From NCBI GenBank assembly GCA_023418925.1, contig JAEZYS010000007.1, forward strand, positions 17,843 to 81,842: DNA of 64,000 nucleotides. Reading direction: 5' to 3'. This DNA is from Bacillota bacterium (GTDB lineage: Bacteria > Bacillota > Clostridia > Oscillospirales > Ruminococcaceae). Below are positions 17,831 to 25,874 of this stretch, piece by piece. Below the pieces are notes generated by a model. That model ran no database searches. It was given only the letters and a program-made list of their open reading frames with translations, and was not told the DNA's origin. The stretch's first letter is position 1. Each line of letters begins with the position of its first letter. The position numbers and the translations under genes were made by a program.

Positions 17831-19030
17831 ATGTGCGAATATAACCAGAATAAATACGTCTCCGACAGCACTGCAGAAATAATTTTCGCTCCAGATAAGA
17901 TAAAGCGCTCTCCATCTTGCATGAAGAGAAAAGTTATCGTTTCTTTGATATTATTTATCTGTTTTGCTGCCGTGTCAGCATGTATAATCACAGTTTACAT
18001 TCAGATTAAATCTAAACCTGATTTTCTAAATTCAGAAAGTATTGCCACTATAACAGATATTGCTTCACAAGCAAAAAACAACAATACTGCAACAAAAATT
18101 CTTACGATACCCGAAATTGTTAAAAAAGCAAAACCATCGGTTGTTGGAATTTCAAGTCAATTCCACGAATCAACAGGTACAGGTACTGGTATTATCATTA
18201 CTACTGACGGTTATATAGTTACAAATGCCCATGTAGTTCAAAGTTCTTACAAAGATACTACCTTCAAGGCGAACTCTGTAATAGTAGTGCTTGAAGATCA
18301 GAGTGAGCATGAGGCAAGAATTATCGGAACAGACACAAGGACGGATCTTGCTGTTCTGAAAATAGATTCAGCAGGCAAAAAGCTTCCTGCTGCAGAACTT
18401 GGAAACAGCGACAATCTTCTTGAAGGCGAGCTTGCAGTTGCTATAGGAAATCCGCTTGGATTTGAGCTTTATGGTTCTACAACCTGTGGTATTATCAGCG
18501 CTCTCAACAGAACTATTACCATTGATGAGAGGAAAATGACACTGATTCAGACAGATGCTGCTGTCAATCCCGGCAACAGCGGTGGACCTCTTCTCAACAG
18601 TTCAGGACAGGTTATCGGTATTAATTCAAGCAAGATTATTTCAGGATATACTGAGGGACTTGGTTTTGCAATTCCGATAAACGGTGCAAAGCCTGTAATT
18701 AATGACCTTATTGAAAATGGCTACGTCAAGGGACGTCCAATGATAGGTATAAGCGGTGAAGACGTCAATTATGTAACGTCAAAATATTATGATATACCTG
18801 AAGGTGTCTTTGTTAGGTTTATTGATCCTGAATCTTCTGCTGCAAAAAGCGGAATAAAAGCTGGAGATATCATTGTCGGAATAAACGACGAAAAGATTAC
18901 TACTATGGATGAACTCAATAGGATTAAGGACAAATTCAAAGCGGGAGAAAGCATTGAATTATCTGTTTTTAGAAATGATTCTCCTGATACAATTAAAATC
19001 AAAGTTGTCCTTGATGAAAATGTTTCCTAA
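17831..19030 (+). CDS. htrA: Membrane-anchored HtrA/DegP-type serine protease
   Basis: An S1C protease with one N-terminal membrane anchor (residues about 33-55), so the catalytic part faces outside. The triad is visible: His in TNAHVVQ, Asp in TRTDLAVLKI and Ser in NPGNSGGPLLN. A single PDZ domain follows (GVFVRFIDPESSAAKSGIKAGDIIVGIND). I chose the ATG at 17831, five bases after GGAGG; a TTG start at 17774 would add 19 residues without a ribosome site. The 399-residue length is normal. It handles misfolded or damaged envelope proteins and is often under cell-envelope stress control. Confidence 0.93.
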   Translation: MCEYNQNKYVSDSTAEIIFAPDKIKRSPSCMKRKVIVSLILFICFAAVSACIITVYIQIKSKPDFLNSESIATITDIASQAKNNNTATKILTIPEIVKKAKPSVVGISSQFHESTGTGTGIIITTDGYIVTNAHVVQSSYKDTTFKANSVIVVLEDQSEHEARIIGTDTRTDLAVLKIDSAGKKLPAAELGNSDNLLEGELAVAIGNPLGFELYGSTTCGIISALNRTITIDERKMTLIQTDAAVNPGNSGGPLLNSSGQVIGINSSKIISGYTEGLGFAIPINGAKPVINDLIENGYVKGRPMIGISGEDVNYVTSKYYDIPEGVFVRFIDPESSAAKSGIKAGDIIVGINDEKITTMDELNRIKDKFKAGESIELSVFRNDSPDTIKIKVVLDENVS

Positions 19031-19038
19031 AAATAAAC

Positions 19039-19070
19039 GCTGTACAGGCTTCGGTTTGTACAGCTTTTTT
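19039..19070 (+). terminator. Rho-independent terminator after htrA
   Basis: GCTGTACA and TGTACAGC form an 8-bp stem with a GC-rich loop, followed by a run of six T. It starts nine bases after the htrA stop. Confidence 0.9.
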
Positions 19071-19141
19071 CATATAGACGCATTTATCACATATGGCACA
19101 ATATTGACAAAATATCCTGCTGTTGGTATACTTTTGATTAA

Positions 19142-19251
19142 GGCAATACCGCACAAAGCCACAGGCTACGTTTCGACGATTTGAGAAACAGCGAAAATAC
19201 GTAACTGAGTCTGTTTTGAAAATCGACAGAAACGTATTGTGCGGTATTGCC
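19142..19251. mobile_element. 110-bp MITE with IS5-type terminal repeats
   Basis: The element begins GGCAATACCGCACAA and ends with its exact complement TTGTGCGGTATTGCC. The inside is also nearly palindromic (TACGTTTC..CGATTT against AAATCG..GAAACGTA), so a single strand folds into a long hairpin. It has no coding capacity. Flanks are TTAA on the left and TTAG on the right, fitting the YTAR target of IS5-type elements with one mismatch in the duplicated site. The right end matches 14 of 15 bases of the terminus beside the IS5 relic at 60593-60607. It sits between the htrA terminator and a response regulator gene. Confidence 0.85.
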
Positions 19252-19295
19252 TTAGTACATATGCGCCTTTAATGTGTAATGGAGGACAAACCTGA

Positions 19296-19967
19296 ATGTA
19301 CAGAATTATGATTGTTGAAGATGATGAAATCATAGCAACACAGTCGGCTGAATTTCTTCGTGGCTGGGGCTATGAAGTTTTTTATGATATTGACCTTTCT
19401 GATATTACAGGAGAATTTGCAAGACTTGCCCCTCACCTTGTTCTTATGGATATTTTACTGCCTAGCTGCAATGGGTATCATTGGTGTGCAGAAATACGCA
19501 AGGTATCTGCTGTTCCGATAGTTTTTATTTCATCGGCTTCTGACAATATGAATATAGTAATGGCGATGAATATGGGCGGTGATGATTTTATTTCAAAGCC
19601 GTTTGACCTGAATGTTCTGTATGCAAAGGTTCAGGCAATTCTGAGAAGAACATACTCATTCCAGTCACATCAGACTTTCATTGAACATAACGGAATGATT
19701 CTCAATCTGTCTGACGCTTCTGCATTATATAATAACACAAGAATTGACCTTACAAAAAATGAATTCAAGATACTTTCCCTGCTTTTTGAAAATAAGGGGC
19801 ATTGCGTTTCCCGTGAGGAAATTATGAAGCTTCTCTGGGATAGCGATTGCTTTATTGACGACAATACACTTACTGTCAATGTAAACCGTCTGAGAAGAAA
19901 GCTTGAGGCAGCAGGAGCAGAAAATATTATTACTACAAAAAAGGGTATCGGATATATTGTCGGTTAG
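19296..19967 (+). CDS. OmpR-type response regulator (BceR-like)
   Basis: A 223-residue response regulator. The receiver domain has the acidic pocket IVEDDE, phosphoacceptor Asp in LVLMDILLP, IVFISSA and the lysine in DFISKPFD. The C-terminal winged helix carries LTKNEFKILSLLFENKGHCVSREEI and LTVNVNRLRRKLE. It is followed 38 bp later by a short intramembrane-sensing kinase and then by an ABC transporter, the BceRS-BceAB arrangement that detects and removes peptide antibiotics aimed at the wall lipid cycle. The MITE lies 45 bp upstream of its start. Confidence 0.93.
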   Translation: MYRIMIVEDDEIIATQSAEFLRGWGYEVFYDIDLSDITGEFARLAPHLVLMDILLPSCNGYHWCAEIRKVSAVPIVFISSASDNMNIVMAMNMGGDDFISKPFDLNVLYAKVQAILRRTYSFQSHQTFIEHNGMILNLSDASALYNNTRIDLTKNEFKILSLLFENKGHCVSREEIMKLLWDSDCFIDDNTLTVNVNRLRRKLEAAGAENIITTKKGIGYIVG

Positions 19968-20005
19968 AAAGCAAATTCAGAATACTATACCGAAAGGACC
20001 TCATT

Positions 20006-21007
20006 ATGTTTATACAATTTTTTAAGCTTCTGACTAAATGGCTTTGTGAACGTCGAAAAATAATAATGCTGTTATTTATCTGTGCTGCTGCAACAACTGC
20101 TGTAATGCTTCTTTCCGGTCAGGACGCTATGATGTTGTTATATGCTCTTGCAATATGCGGATTCTTTTCTCTTTGTTTTGGTATTTCTGACTTTGCAAAA
20201 TACATTTCTGCGCATAATCAGCTTAAACATCTGCTTGACTGCATAGAAAACATCAACGATAATATTCCTGACTTCGGAACTCTTTCAGGCAGGGATTACT
20301 GTGACATCATAATCAGCCAGAAAAATAGACTGACTGATATTTTAAGTTCATCTTCGATCCGTGAAACTGAAGCAAGAGACTACTATACATTATGGACACA
20401 TCAGATTAAAACCCCTATTGCTGCCATGAATCTGATATTGCAGAACAATAATTTCTCCCCTGAAAGCATTGCTATGCTTAAAAGTGAGCTGTTCAGAATT
20501 GAGTGCTATTCCGAAATGGCTCTCGGATATATCAGGCTTGAAAGCATTTCCGATGACATGGTTCTTGAAGAACATGATATTCATACAATTGCTGCAACTG
20601 CTCTGAAAAAGTATGTTATGCTTTTTTCCCTTAAAAAGCTTACACTTTATTTTACTGACTTCTCCCTTAAAGCTGTAACTGATGAAAAGTGGATGGTTTT
20701 TGTCATTGAACAGCTTTTGTCAAACAGTATCAAATATACACGCAAAGGTGGAATATCCATATATGCTGACGGGAACTGCCTTGTTATTTCCGATACAGGC
20801 ATTGGTATCTCACAAGCAGATATCCCAAGGCTTTTTCAGAAAGGCTTTACCGGCTTTAACGGTCATATGAATAAAAAATCAACGGGATTAGGACTATATC
20901 TCTGCAAAAAGATTACATCAAAGCTTGGGCATAAGATTTCGATCCGTTCAGAAAAGAACAAGGGTACAGATATAATTATTGACTTTTCCCAGGAAAATGC
21001 AAAGTGA
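20006..21007 (+). CDS. Intramembrane-sensing histidine kinase (BceS-like)
   Basis: A 333-residue kinase with two close N-terminal membrane helices (about residues 18-55) and almost no extracellular loop, the mark of kinases that read the state of a partner ABC permease. The phosphorylated histidine lies in LWTHQIKTPIAAMNL, with N box EQLLSNSIKYT and G boxes ISDTGIGIS and STGLGLYLCKKI. The gene ends in a strong terminator hairpin, so the transporter genes downstream form a separate transcript. Confidence 0.93.
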   Translation: MFIQFFKLLTKWLCERRKIIMLLFICAAATTAVMLLSGQDAMMLLYALAICGFFSLCFGISDFAKYISAHNQLKHLLDCIENINDNIPDFGTLSGRDYCDIIISQKNRLTDILSSSSIRETEARDYYTLWTHQIKTPIAAMNLILQNNNFSPESIAMLKSELFRIECYSEMALGYIRLESISDDMVLEEHDIHTIAATALKKYVMLFSLKKLTLYFTDFSLKAVTDEKWMVFVIEQLLSNSIKYTRKGGISIYADGNCLVISDTGIGISQADIPRLFQKGFTGFNGHMNKKSTGLGLYLCKKITSKLGHKISIRSEKNKGTDIIIDFSQENAK

Positions 21008-21022
21008 CAAAAATGAAAGATT

Positions 21023-21071
21023 AAACAGCGAAAATGTAAGCCTAAGTTATGGCAGACATTTTCGCTGTTTT
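21023..21071 (+). terminator. Terminator between kinase and ABC genes
   Basis: A 15-bp perfect stem AAACAGCGAAAATGT/ACATTTTCGCTGTTT with a 19-base loop and a short T-run lies 16 bases after the kinase stop. It separates regulator and transporter transcripts, so the latter can be induced on its own. Confidence 0.85.
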
Positions 21072-21123
21072 GTATAATAAAAACATAAGATAAACCATTC
21101 TTGACGAATGAATGGAGGTCAAT

Positions 21124-21183
21124 ATGTCTCTTTTCTTAATTTTTGTTATATTGTTACTGATAAAAATACACTCTAAAATATGA
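21124..21183 (+). CDS. Candidate 19-residue hydrophobic small protein
   Basis: ATG at 21124 follows ATGGAGGTCAAT, a full Shine-Dalgarno at good distance, and opens 19 codons for MSLFLIFVILLLIKIHSKI before TGA. The peptide would be one membrane helix with a basic C-terminal end. It lies between the kinase terminator and the ABC ATPase, whose own ribosome site (GAAAGGAC) overlaps the small ORF's stop. It could be a real transporter-associated peptide or a leader whose translation affects the ABC genes. No homology can be assessed. Confidence 0.45.
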   Translation: MSLFLIFVILLLIKIHSKI

Positions 21184-21196
21184 AAGGACAATTACT

Positions 21197-21955
21197 ATGG
21201 CTTTACTTGAAGTTCAAAATCTGAAAAAAATCTATACAACTCATAGGAGCGGTGCAAAAATCACAGCTCTTGAAAACATCAGCTTCTCTGTAGAAAAAGG
21301 AGAATATGTTGCTATAATGGGAGAAAGCGGATCAGGTAAAACTACTCTGCTGAATCTTCTTGCTTCACTTGATAAACCTACATCAGGCGAAATACTTCTT
21401 GATAATCAGTCATTTTCAAAAATCAAGGGAAGCGATATCTGCTCCTACAGACGTGACAACCTTGGATTTGTTTTTCAGGATTTCAACCTGCTTGACACAT
21501 TCAGTGCAAAGGACAATATACTTCTCCCGCTAGTTTTGCAGGGTTTTGAATACAAGGAAATGGAGAAGCGTCTTATCCCACTTGCAAAGCGCCTTCAGAT
21601 AAGTGATATTCTTGAAAAATACCCTTATGAAATTTCAGGCGGTCAGAAACAGCGTACTGCTGTTGCCCGTGCACTCATTACAAACCCGAAGATCGTTCTT
21701 GCCGATGAACCGACAGGAGCGCTTGATTCAAAAGCTTCCGCAGCACTTTTAAAATTGTTTGAAGACATCAACAGAGACGGTCAGACAATTCTTATGGTAA
21801 CACACAGTATTCAGGCAGCAAGCTGTGCAGGGCGAGTTATCTTCATTAAAGACGGACTTCTCTTTAATCAGATTTACCGTGGAACTTCATCAAATGATGA
21901 GATGTATCACAATATTTCTGCAACTCTTACTGTTCTCCAGACAGCAAACAACTGA
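21197..21955 (+). CDS. ABC transporter ATPase (BceA-like)
   Basis: A 252-residue MacB/LolD-type ATPase. Walker A is GESGSGKTTL (near residue 43), Q-loop FVFQDFNLLDTF, signature SGGQKQRTAVARAL, Walker B IVLADEP with GALD following, and the H-loop VTHS. This class drives mechanotransmission or lipid-carrier release by a long FtsX-type permease rather than classic import. The permease gene follows after 16 bases. Confidence 0.95.
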   Translation: MALLEVQNLKKIYTTHRSGAKITALENISFSVEKGEYVAIMGESGSGKTTLLNLLASLDKPTSGEILLDNQSFSKIKGSDICSYRRDNLGFVFQDFNLLDTFSAKDNILLPLVLQGFEYKEMEKRLIPLAKRLQISDILEKYPYEISGGQKQRTAVARALITNPKIVLADEPTGALDSKASAALLKLFEDINRDGQTILMVTHSIQAASCAGRVIFIKDGLLFNQIYRGTSSNDEMYHNISATLTVLQTANN

Positions 21956-21971
21956 TTATGGAGGTAAAGTA

Positions 21972-23942
21972 ATGAACAAAAAATCTGTTATTCCACGTCT
22001 TGCCATAAACGGAATCTTTAAAAACAAGACAACTTATTCACCTTATCTTTTTGCAAATATTATTTGCGTAAGTGTATTTTATATTTTTGTTTCCATTCAG
22101 AATAATCCTATTATGGAAACGCTTCCTCATGCTTCATATGTAGCAGTACTTATGATAATAGGAGAAGTTCTTCTTGCAATTATTCTTGCACCATTTCTGA
22201 TTAGCGTAAATAACTACCTTATCAAACGGCGTAAAAAAGAACTTGGACTTTATTGTGTTCTTGGTCTTGAGAAAAAGCATATAGGACTTATGATGGGTAT
22301 TGAATCTTTGATTATATATGTAATGTCACTTGCAGGCGGAATTATTATTGCCGCAGTATTTTCAAAGCTTATTTTTATGCTGTTGCTGAAAATCACACAT
22401 ATTTCCGGCAGCATCAGTTTTATATTCAGCGGTAAAGCACTTGCTGCAACTATAATTTACTTTGGTATTATTTCAGCTGTAAATCTTGCAGTTAATATAT
22501 TCAGAGTATCACTCGCAAACCCAAGCGAACTTTTCCGTGCTTCAAAGTCAGGAGAAAAAGAACCAAAGCACCTGTTGCTCTCTGCCCTTGCAGGTACTAT
22601 TCTTCTTGGAGGAGGATATTACATTGCTCTGAAATCAAAAATGAGTATGTATATCTTTACTGACTTTTTATTGGCAGTTGCAATGGTTGTTCTAGGTACA
22701 CATCTGCTTTTCCAGAGTGGAAGCATTGCATTTCTAAGGGCATGCCGCTTAAATAAAAAGTATTACTATAAAAGCAGAAACTTTGTTACTGTTTCAGGTA
22801 TGATTTACAGAATGAAGAAAAATGCCACAGGACTCACTAACATCTGCATTTTCTGTACAATGACAATAATCACGCTTACCTGCACAGGAGCAGTATTTTT
22901 TGGGCAGAATTCCGCAACTGAATTTTCATATCCTTATGATTATTCCTTTTATTTCAATGCAGACAGTTTTACGAAAGCAGATGAGTTTGACAGCTATGTA
23001 AATTCTATTGCAAAGGAATCAAATACAGAAATAAAGGACACCGTCACATACACATATAACAAGCTTACAACATATATATCAGGAGAAAACTGGCTTGATA
23101 AACCAGCTGAACCTAACCAAAATGAAGATATTATCCGTGCATTGTCACTTGAAGATTATAACCGTACTCAGAAAAAGAATGTTACTCTTGCTGAGAATGA
23201 AATTCTTATTTACTCTACATCCAAGGATTACAAACACAGTTCTGTTATTATGAATGGCAAAACATTCACCGTGAAAGAAGAGTTACAGGAGCTCTCATTT
23301 GACAATAAAAATATCCGTAACTTTGGTGAAATGCGGATTTATGCAGTATTTGCAAATAACCAGATAATTGACTCACTTAAAGAAAAATACACTAAAGACA
23401 TTTATGCACCTAACAACACTATTTACGTTGTAAGATTTAATGTTACAGGCGGAGATGCAAAGCAGTTCTCTGAAAAAATCACATCAACCTCTGAAAGTCT
23501 GGAAGGTTTCAACCAGATTGAAGACAAAACAATATGGGCAGGAGAAGCTTTTGCAATCAACGGCGGACTTATGTTCCTTGGCATATTTTTCGGTATAATC
23601 TTTACTGTCTGCATGGTTCTGATAATGTACTACAAGCAGATCAGTGAGGGGTATGAAGACAAGATGAATTTTGAAATCATGCAGAATGTCGGCATGACTG
23701 ACAAGGAAGTCCGCAGTACAATTTCACGTCAGATTCTTACAGTTTTTATTCTGCCAATTACTACAGCAATGATACACACAGCTGTTTCAGTCAATATTGT
23801 TTCAAACCTGATGGCAACTATAAAAATTTTCAGCATTCCTATGATCGTTGCCTGTTCTGCATGTACAACAGCAATTTTTGCAATTGTTTATGCAATCAGC
23901 TATGTCCTCACCGCAAAGGCCTATTACAGAATTATAAAATAA
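21972..23942 (+). CDS. FtsX-domain ABC permease (BceB-like)
   Basis: A 656-residue permease with the BceB layout: one N-terminal membrane helix, FtsX block 1 (ASYVAVLMIIGEVLLAIILA, IKRRKKELGLYCVLGLEKKHIG), further helices to about residue 310, a large extracellular domain of about 200 residues (YSFYFNADSFTKADEF to IEDKTIWAGEAFAI), and two final helices with EIMQNVGMTDKEVRSTI between them. The ATG at 21972 follows GGAGGTAAAGTA; the frame is open further upstream, but only over the ATPase gene. With the ATPase it should remove peptide antibiotics from wall precursors and signal to the kinase. Confidence 0.93.
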   Translation: MNKKSVIPRLAINGIFKNKTTYSPYLFANIICVSVFYIFVSIQNNPIMETLPHASYVAVLMIIGEVLLAIILAPFLISVNNYLIKRRKKELGLYCVLGLEKKHIGLMMGIESLIIYVMSLAGGIIIAAVFSKLIFMLLLKITHISGSISFIFSGKALAATIIYFGIISAVNLAVNIFRVSLANPSELFRASKSGEKEPKHLLLSALAGTILLGGGYYIALKSKMSMYIFTDFLLAVAMVVLGTHLLFQSGSIAFLRACRLNKKYYYKSRNFVTVSGMIYRMKKNATGLTNICIFCTMTIITLTCTGAVFFGQNSATEFSYPYDYSFYFNADSFTKADEFDSYVNSIAKESNTEIKDTVTYTYNKLTTYISGENWLDKPAEPNQNEDIIRALSLEDYNRTQKKNVTLAENEILIYSTSKDYKHSSVIMNGKTFTVKEELQELSFDNKNIRNFGEMRIYAVFANNQIIDSLKEKYTKDIYAPNNTIYVVRFNVTGGDAKQFSEKITSTSESLEGFNQIEDKTIWAGEAFAINGGLMFLGIFFGIIFTVCMVLIMYYKQISEGYEDKMNFEIMQNVGMTDKEVRSTISRQILTVFILPITTAMIHTAVSVNIVSNLMATIKIFSIPMIVACSACTTAIFAIVYAISYVLTAKAYYRIIK

Positions 23943-23945
23943 TAA

Positions 23946-23989
23946 AAACTGGTCAGACTAAGCACTAACTTGCTTTTTCTGACCAGTTT
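23946..23989 (+). terminator. Terminator after the BceAB-type operon
   Basis: AAACTGGTCAGA and TCTGACCAGTTT form a 12-bp stem immediately after the permease stop. Confidence 0.88.
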
Positions 23990-24000
23990 GATTTTAATAA

Positions 24001-24118
24001 CCATTCCTCTCTGCTATTTATTCCGTTCTTGAACCTGAACTGAGTTCAGCTAAGCAAAATTTCTGCTCTTGTATTTGCAGAAAGGAATAAATAGCTGCGT
24101 GAAAAGTATTTTCACGCT
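24001..24118 (-). repeat. Copy R1 of the dispersed SD-edged hairpin repeat
   Basis: Read on the minus strand it has the GTGAAAATACTTTTCAC hairpin, then outer arms GCTATTTATTCC and GGAATAAATAGC (12-bp perfect match), the inner core AGCAGAAATTTTGCTT, a CTGAACTCAGTTCAG palindrome, and the edge GCAGAGAGGAATGG. This copy is between two convergent genes, so the edge does not serve a start codon. Its outer arms differ from copies R4 and R5 in a base-paired way. Confidence 0.7.
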
Positions 24119-25298
24119 ATCTCTTTACATAAATCTCCTGGCTCTCTGTTATATTCCCCTCAATTGTATATTCAACCGTAATAGTCATTACACCATTTTT
24201 AATTGACAAATGTTCTTTTTTATCGAGAACAGTAAGATCGCCATCTGAAAGAAAATTCTGCTCATATCTTTTTACCTTATCACGCAGTATCTCTTCAGCC
24301 ATATCATTTGTATATTCAATTTTCTCACTGGTATATGGACGGTACTCTGAAAATACTATTCCAATAGGAAGAGTAAGCTTCAAAAGCTGGATATTGTTGA
24401 TATTTTCAGTATATTCATACTCCCCTTCTACTTTCTTGTTCAAATAAAGAGGTACCCTGAATCCAAAAAAAGAAATTGATTTTTTCACTATCTCATCTTC
24501 GTATACGGTGGTTTCATCATTCAGCGGCTGAGAAAATGTCACCTTTTCTTTATACCTTCCTATTATATCTCCCATAGAATGTACATAGTAAGTATTATCA
24601 AATTTACCCCTCACAACTCCGCTTATTAGTAAATCTCCTTTTCTTACTCCATCGCCCACAAGCGGAATTAGCCTTCCCATATATACATTGACATAAACAA
24701 TCTGTGCATCCTTTGTTGCAACAACATTACAAGGTCTATTGGTAGGAACCATTTCTGGAACAGGGGTAATTTCATTCACCTCAACAATAACCCTGCAGCC
24801 TGTATTTCTTATTCCTATCCAGGCAAGGTCATCAAGTACAACTATAATTCTTTTTTCTGCCTGTCTAAAATCAATATTCGGGATAAAACTGCCTATGTAA
24901 ACATTATTATCCTCAAGAATAGCAATAATCTGCTCGTCACTTACCTTTTCATTTCCCGAAATTTCAATTACCATTACTATATTTGAAAGGAAAATAATCA
25001 ATGCAAGTCCGAGAAAAATACCTAGCAGAAAGCCTATTCTCTTTTTATATTTATTAAGAGCAAAAATAATTCCTTTCTGCTCAGTTTGTGTAATTTCAGC
25101 CTTGTTGGATTCTGCAAATTCTTTCAGAACTTCATAATCATTTCTGTAAACCTGTCCGAAAATGTCATTATGCAAAATTCTGAGATTTCTGCATGAAATA
25201 TAGCTGTTTCTGATAATGTTAATAATCTTTTCGGGTTCTTCTGAACTGATTTTAAAACAGATTACACCTCTTATGCTGTCAAACATATTTACAACCAT
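24117..25298 (-). CDS. yqfD: Sporulation protein YqfD
   Basis: YqfD is a sigma-E-type sporulation membrane protein needed for normal forespore envelope development in Bacillus. This 393-residue protein has an N-terminal soluble part with IRNSYISCRNLRIL, one membrane helix near residues 92-115, and a long extracytoplasmic domain (IEISGNEKVSDEQI, LDDLAWIGIRNTGCRVIVEV, RGKFDNTYYVHSMGDIIGRY). An ATG at 25286 is the likelier start, because the one at 25298 touches GGAG without a spacer. It is preceded by yqfC after 11 bp, the usual operon pair. Confidence 0.92.
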   Translation of the reverse strand: MVVNMFDSIRGVICFKISSEEPEKIINIIRNSYISCRNLRILHNDIFGQVYRNDYEVLKEFAESNKAEITQTEQKGIIFALNKYKKRIGFLLGIFLGLALIIFLSNIVMVIEISGNEKVSDEQIIAILEDNNVYIGSFIPNIDFRQAEKRIIVVLDDLAWIGIRNTGCRVIVEVNEITPVPEMVPTNRPCNVVATKDAQIVYVNVYMGRLIPLVGDGVRKGDLLISGVVRGKFDNTYYVHSMGDIIGRYKEKVTFSQPLNDETTVYEDEIVKKSISFFGFRVPLYLNKKVEGEYEYTENINNIQLLKLTLPIGIVFSEYRPYTSEKIEYTNDMAEEILRDKVKRYEQNFLSDGDLTVLDKKEHLSIKNGVMTITVEYTIEGNITESQEIYVKR

Positions 25299-25309
25299 CT
25301 CCGTTCAGT

Positions 25310-25579
25310 TTATTCAAATTCAATGGATGATATTTTTCCCTCAATCACTATACCGTCCATGTTGTAGTCTGAAATAACTATATCTGCACCCCACACCTGA
25401 AGGGTAAGCGTCGAAGTTTTCAGCTTTACATAAATATCATTATATTCAAGAATTCTCTTGCAGTTTTCCACTTCTATTTTTGTATTGTCTGTTACGGCAA
25501 TATGTGTATTGAGATATAATTTCTGCTTGCAGAATTTTGCAACTGTACGATTATATTCCTCCTGAAAATTCTTTTTCAT
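25310..25579 (-). CDS. yqfC: YabP/YqfC family sporulation protein
   Basis: An 89-residue beta-rich cytoplasmic protein. LYLNTHIAVTDNTKIEVENCKRILEYNDIYVKL and VWGADIVISDYNMDGIVIEGKI match YqfC. In spore formers yqfC always precedes yqfD, and both are made in the mother cell; their molecular role is not settled. The ATG has a GGAGG-like region (TTCCTCC complement is inside the gene, upstream site weak). Confidence 0.9.
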   Translation of the reverse strand: MKKNFQEEYNRTVAKFCKQKLYLNTHIAVTDNTKIEVENCKRILEYNDIYVKLKTSTLTLQVWGADIVISDYNMDGIVIEGKISSIEFE

Positions 25580-25584
25580 ATATA

Positions 25585-25745
25585 TTTATGACCATGCTTC
25601 CGTAGGAAGCATGCCTCCCCTCTTTAATGTTTTGTGTGGTTTTGAGCCTGAACTTAGTTCAGCTAAGCAAAATTTCGAACGGCAGTTCGAAAAGCACAAA
25701 ACTCAGAGTTTGAAAGAAAAATCTTTCAAACTTAAGTTCTCCCCT
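25585..25745. repeat. Hairpin-rich intergenic segment with partial repeat R2
   Basis: Three palindromes are packed here: ATGCTTCC/GGAAGCAT at 25593-25611, TTCGAAC/GTTCGAA near 25675-25698, and AGTTTGAAAG/CTTTCAAACT near 25707-25732. Between them, 25634-25675 shares the string TTCAGCTAAGCAAAATTTC with copy R1 at 24045-24063. It lies upstream of yqfC. It looks like a mosaic of dispersed repeat parts. Confidence 0.55.
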
Positions 25746-25839
25746 TTTCTAATTGTAATAATCATAATAAAAGTAGTTATTTAATTATATTAAAATCTTT
25801 TGCAACATATACTTTAAAAGGACAAAACCATTGCCAATC

Positions 25840-25855
25840 TGTTCCACGTGGAACA
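25840..25855. promoter_or_regulatory. parS-like centromere site
   Basis: TGTTCCACGTGGAACA is a perfect 16-bp palindrome identical in form to known ParB (Spo0J) binding sites, whose consensus is TGTTNCACGTGNAACA. Flanking bases extend the symmetry to 20 bp. ParB loaded here spreads over DNA and helps segregate replicated origins and position the forespore chromosome. It lies directly upstream of ylbJ. No parA or parB gene is in the window. Confidence 0.8.
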
Positions 25856-25874
25856 GATTTCAAGGAAAGGAGAT

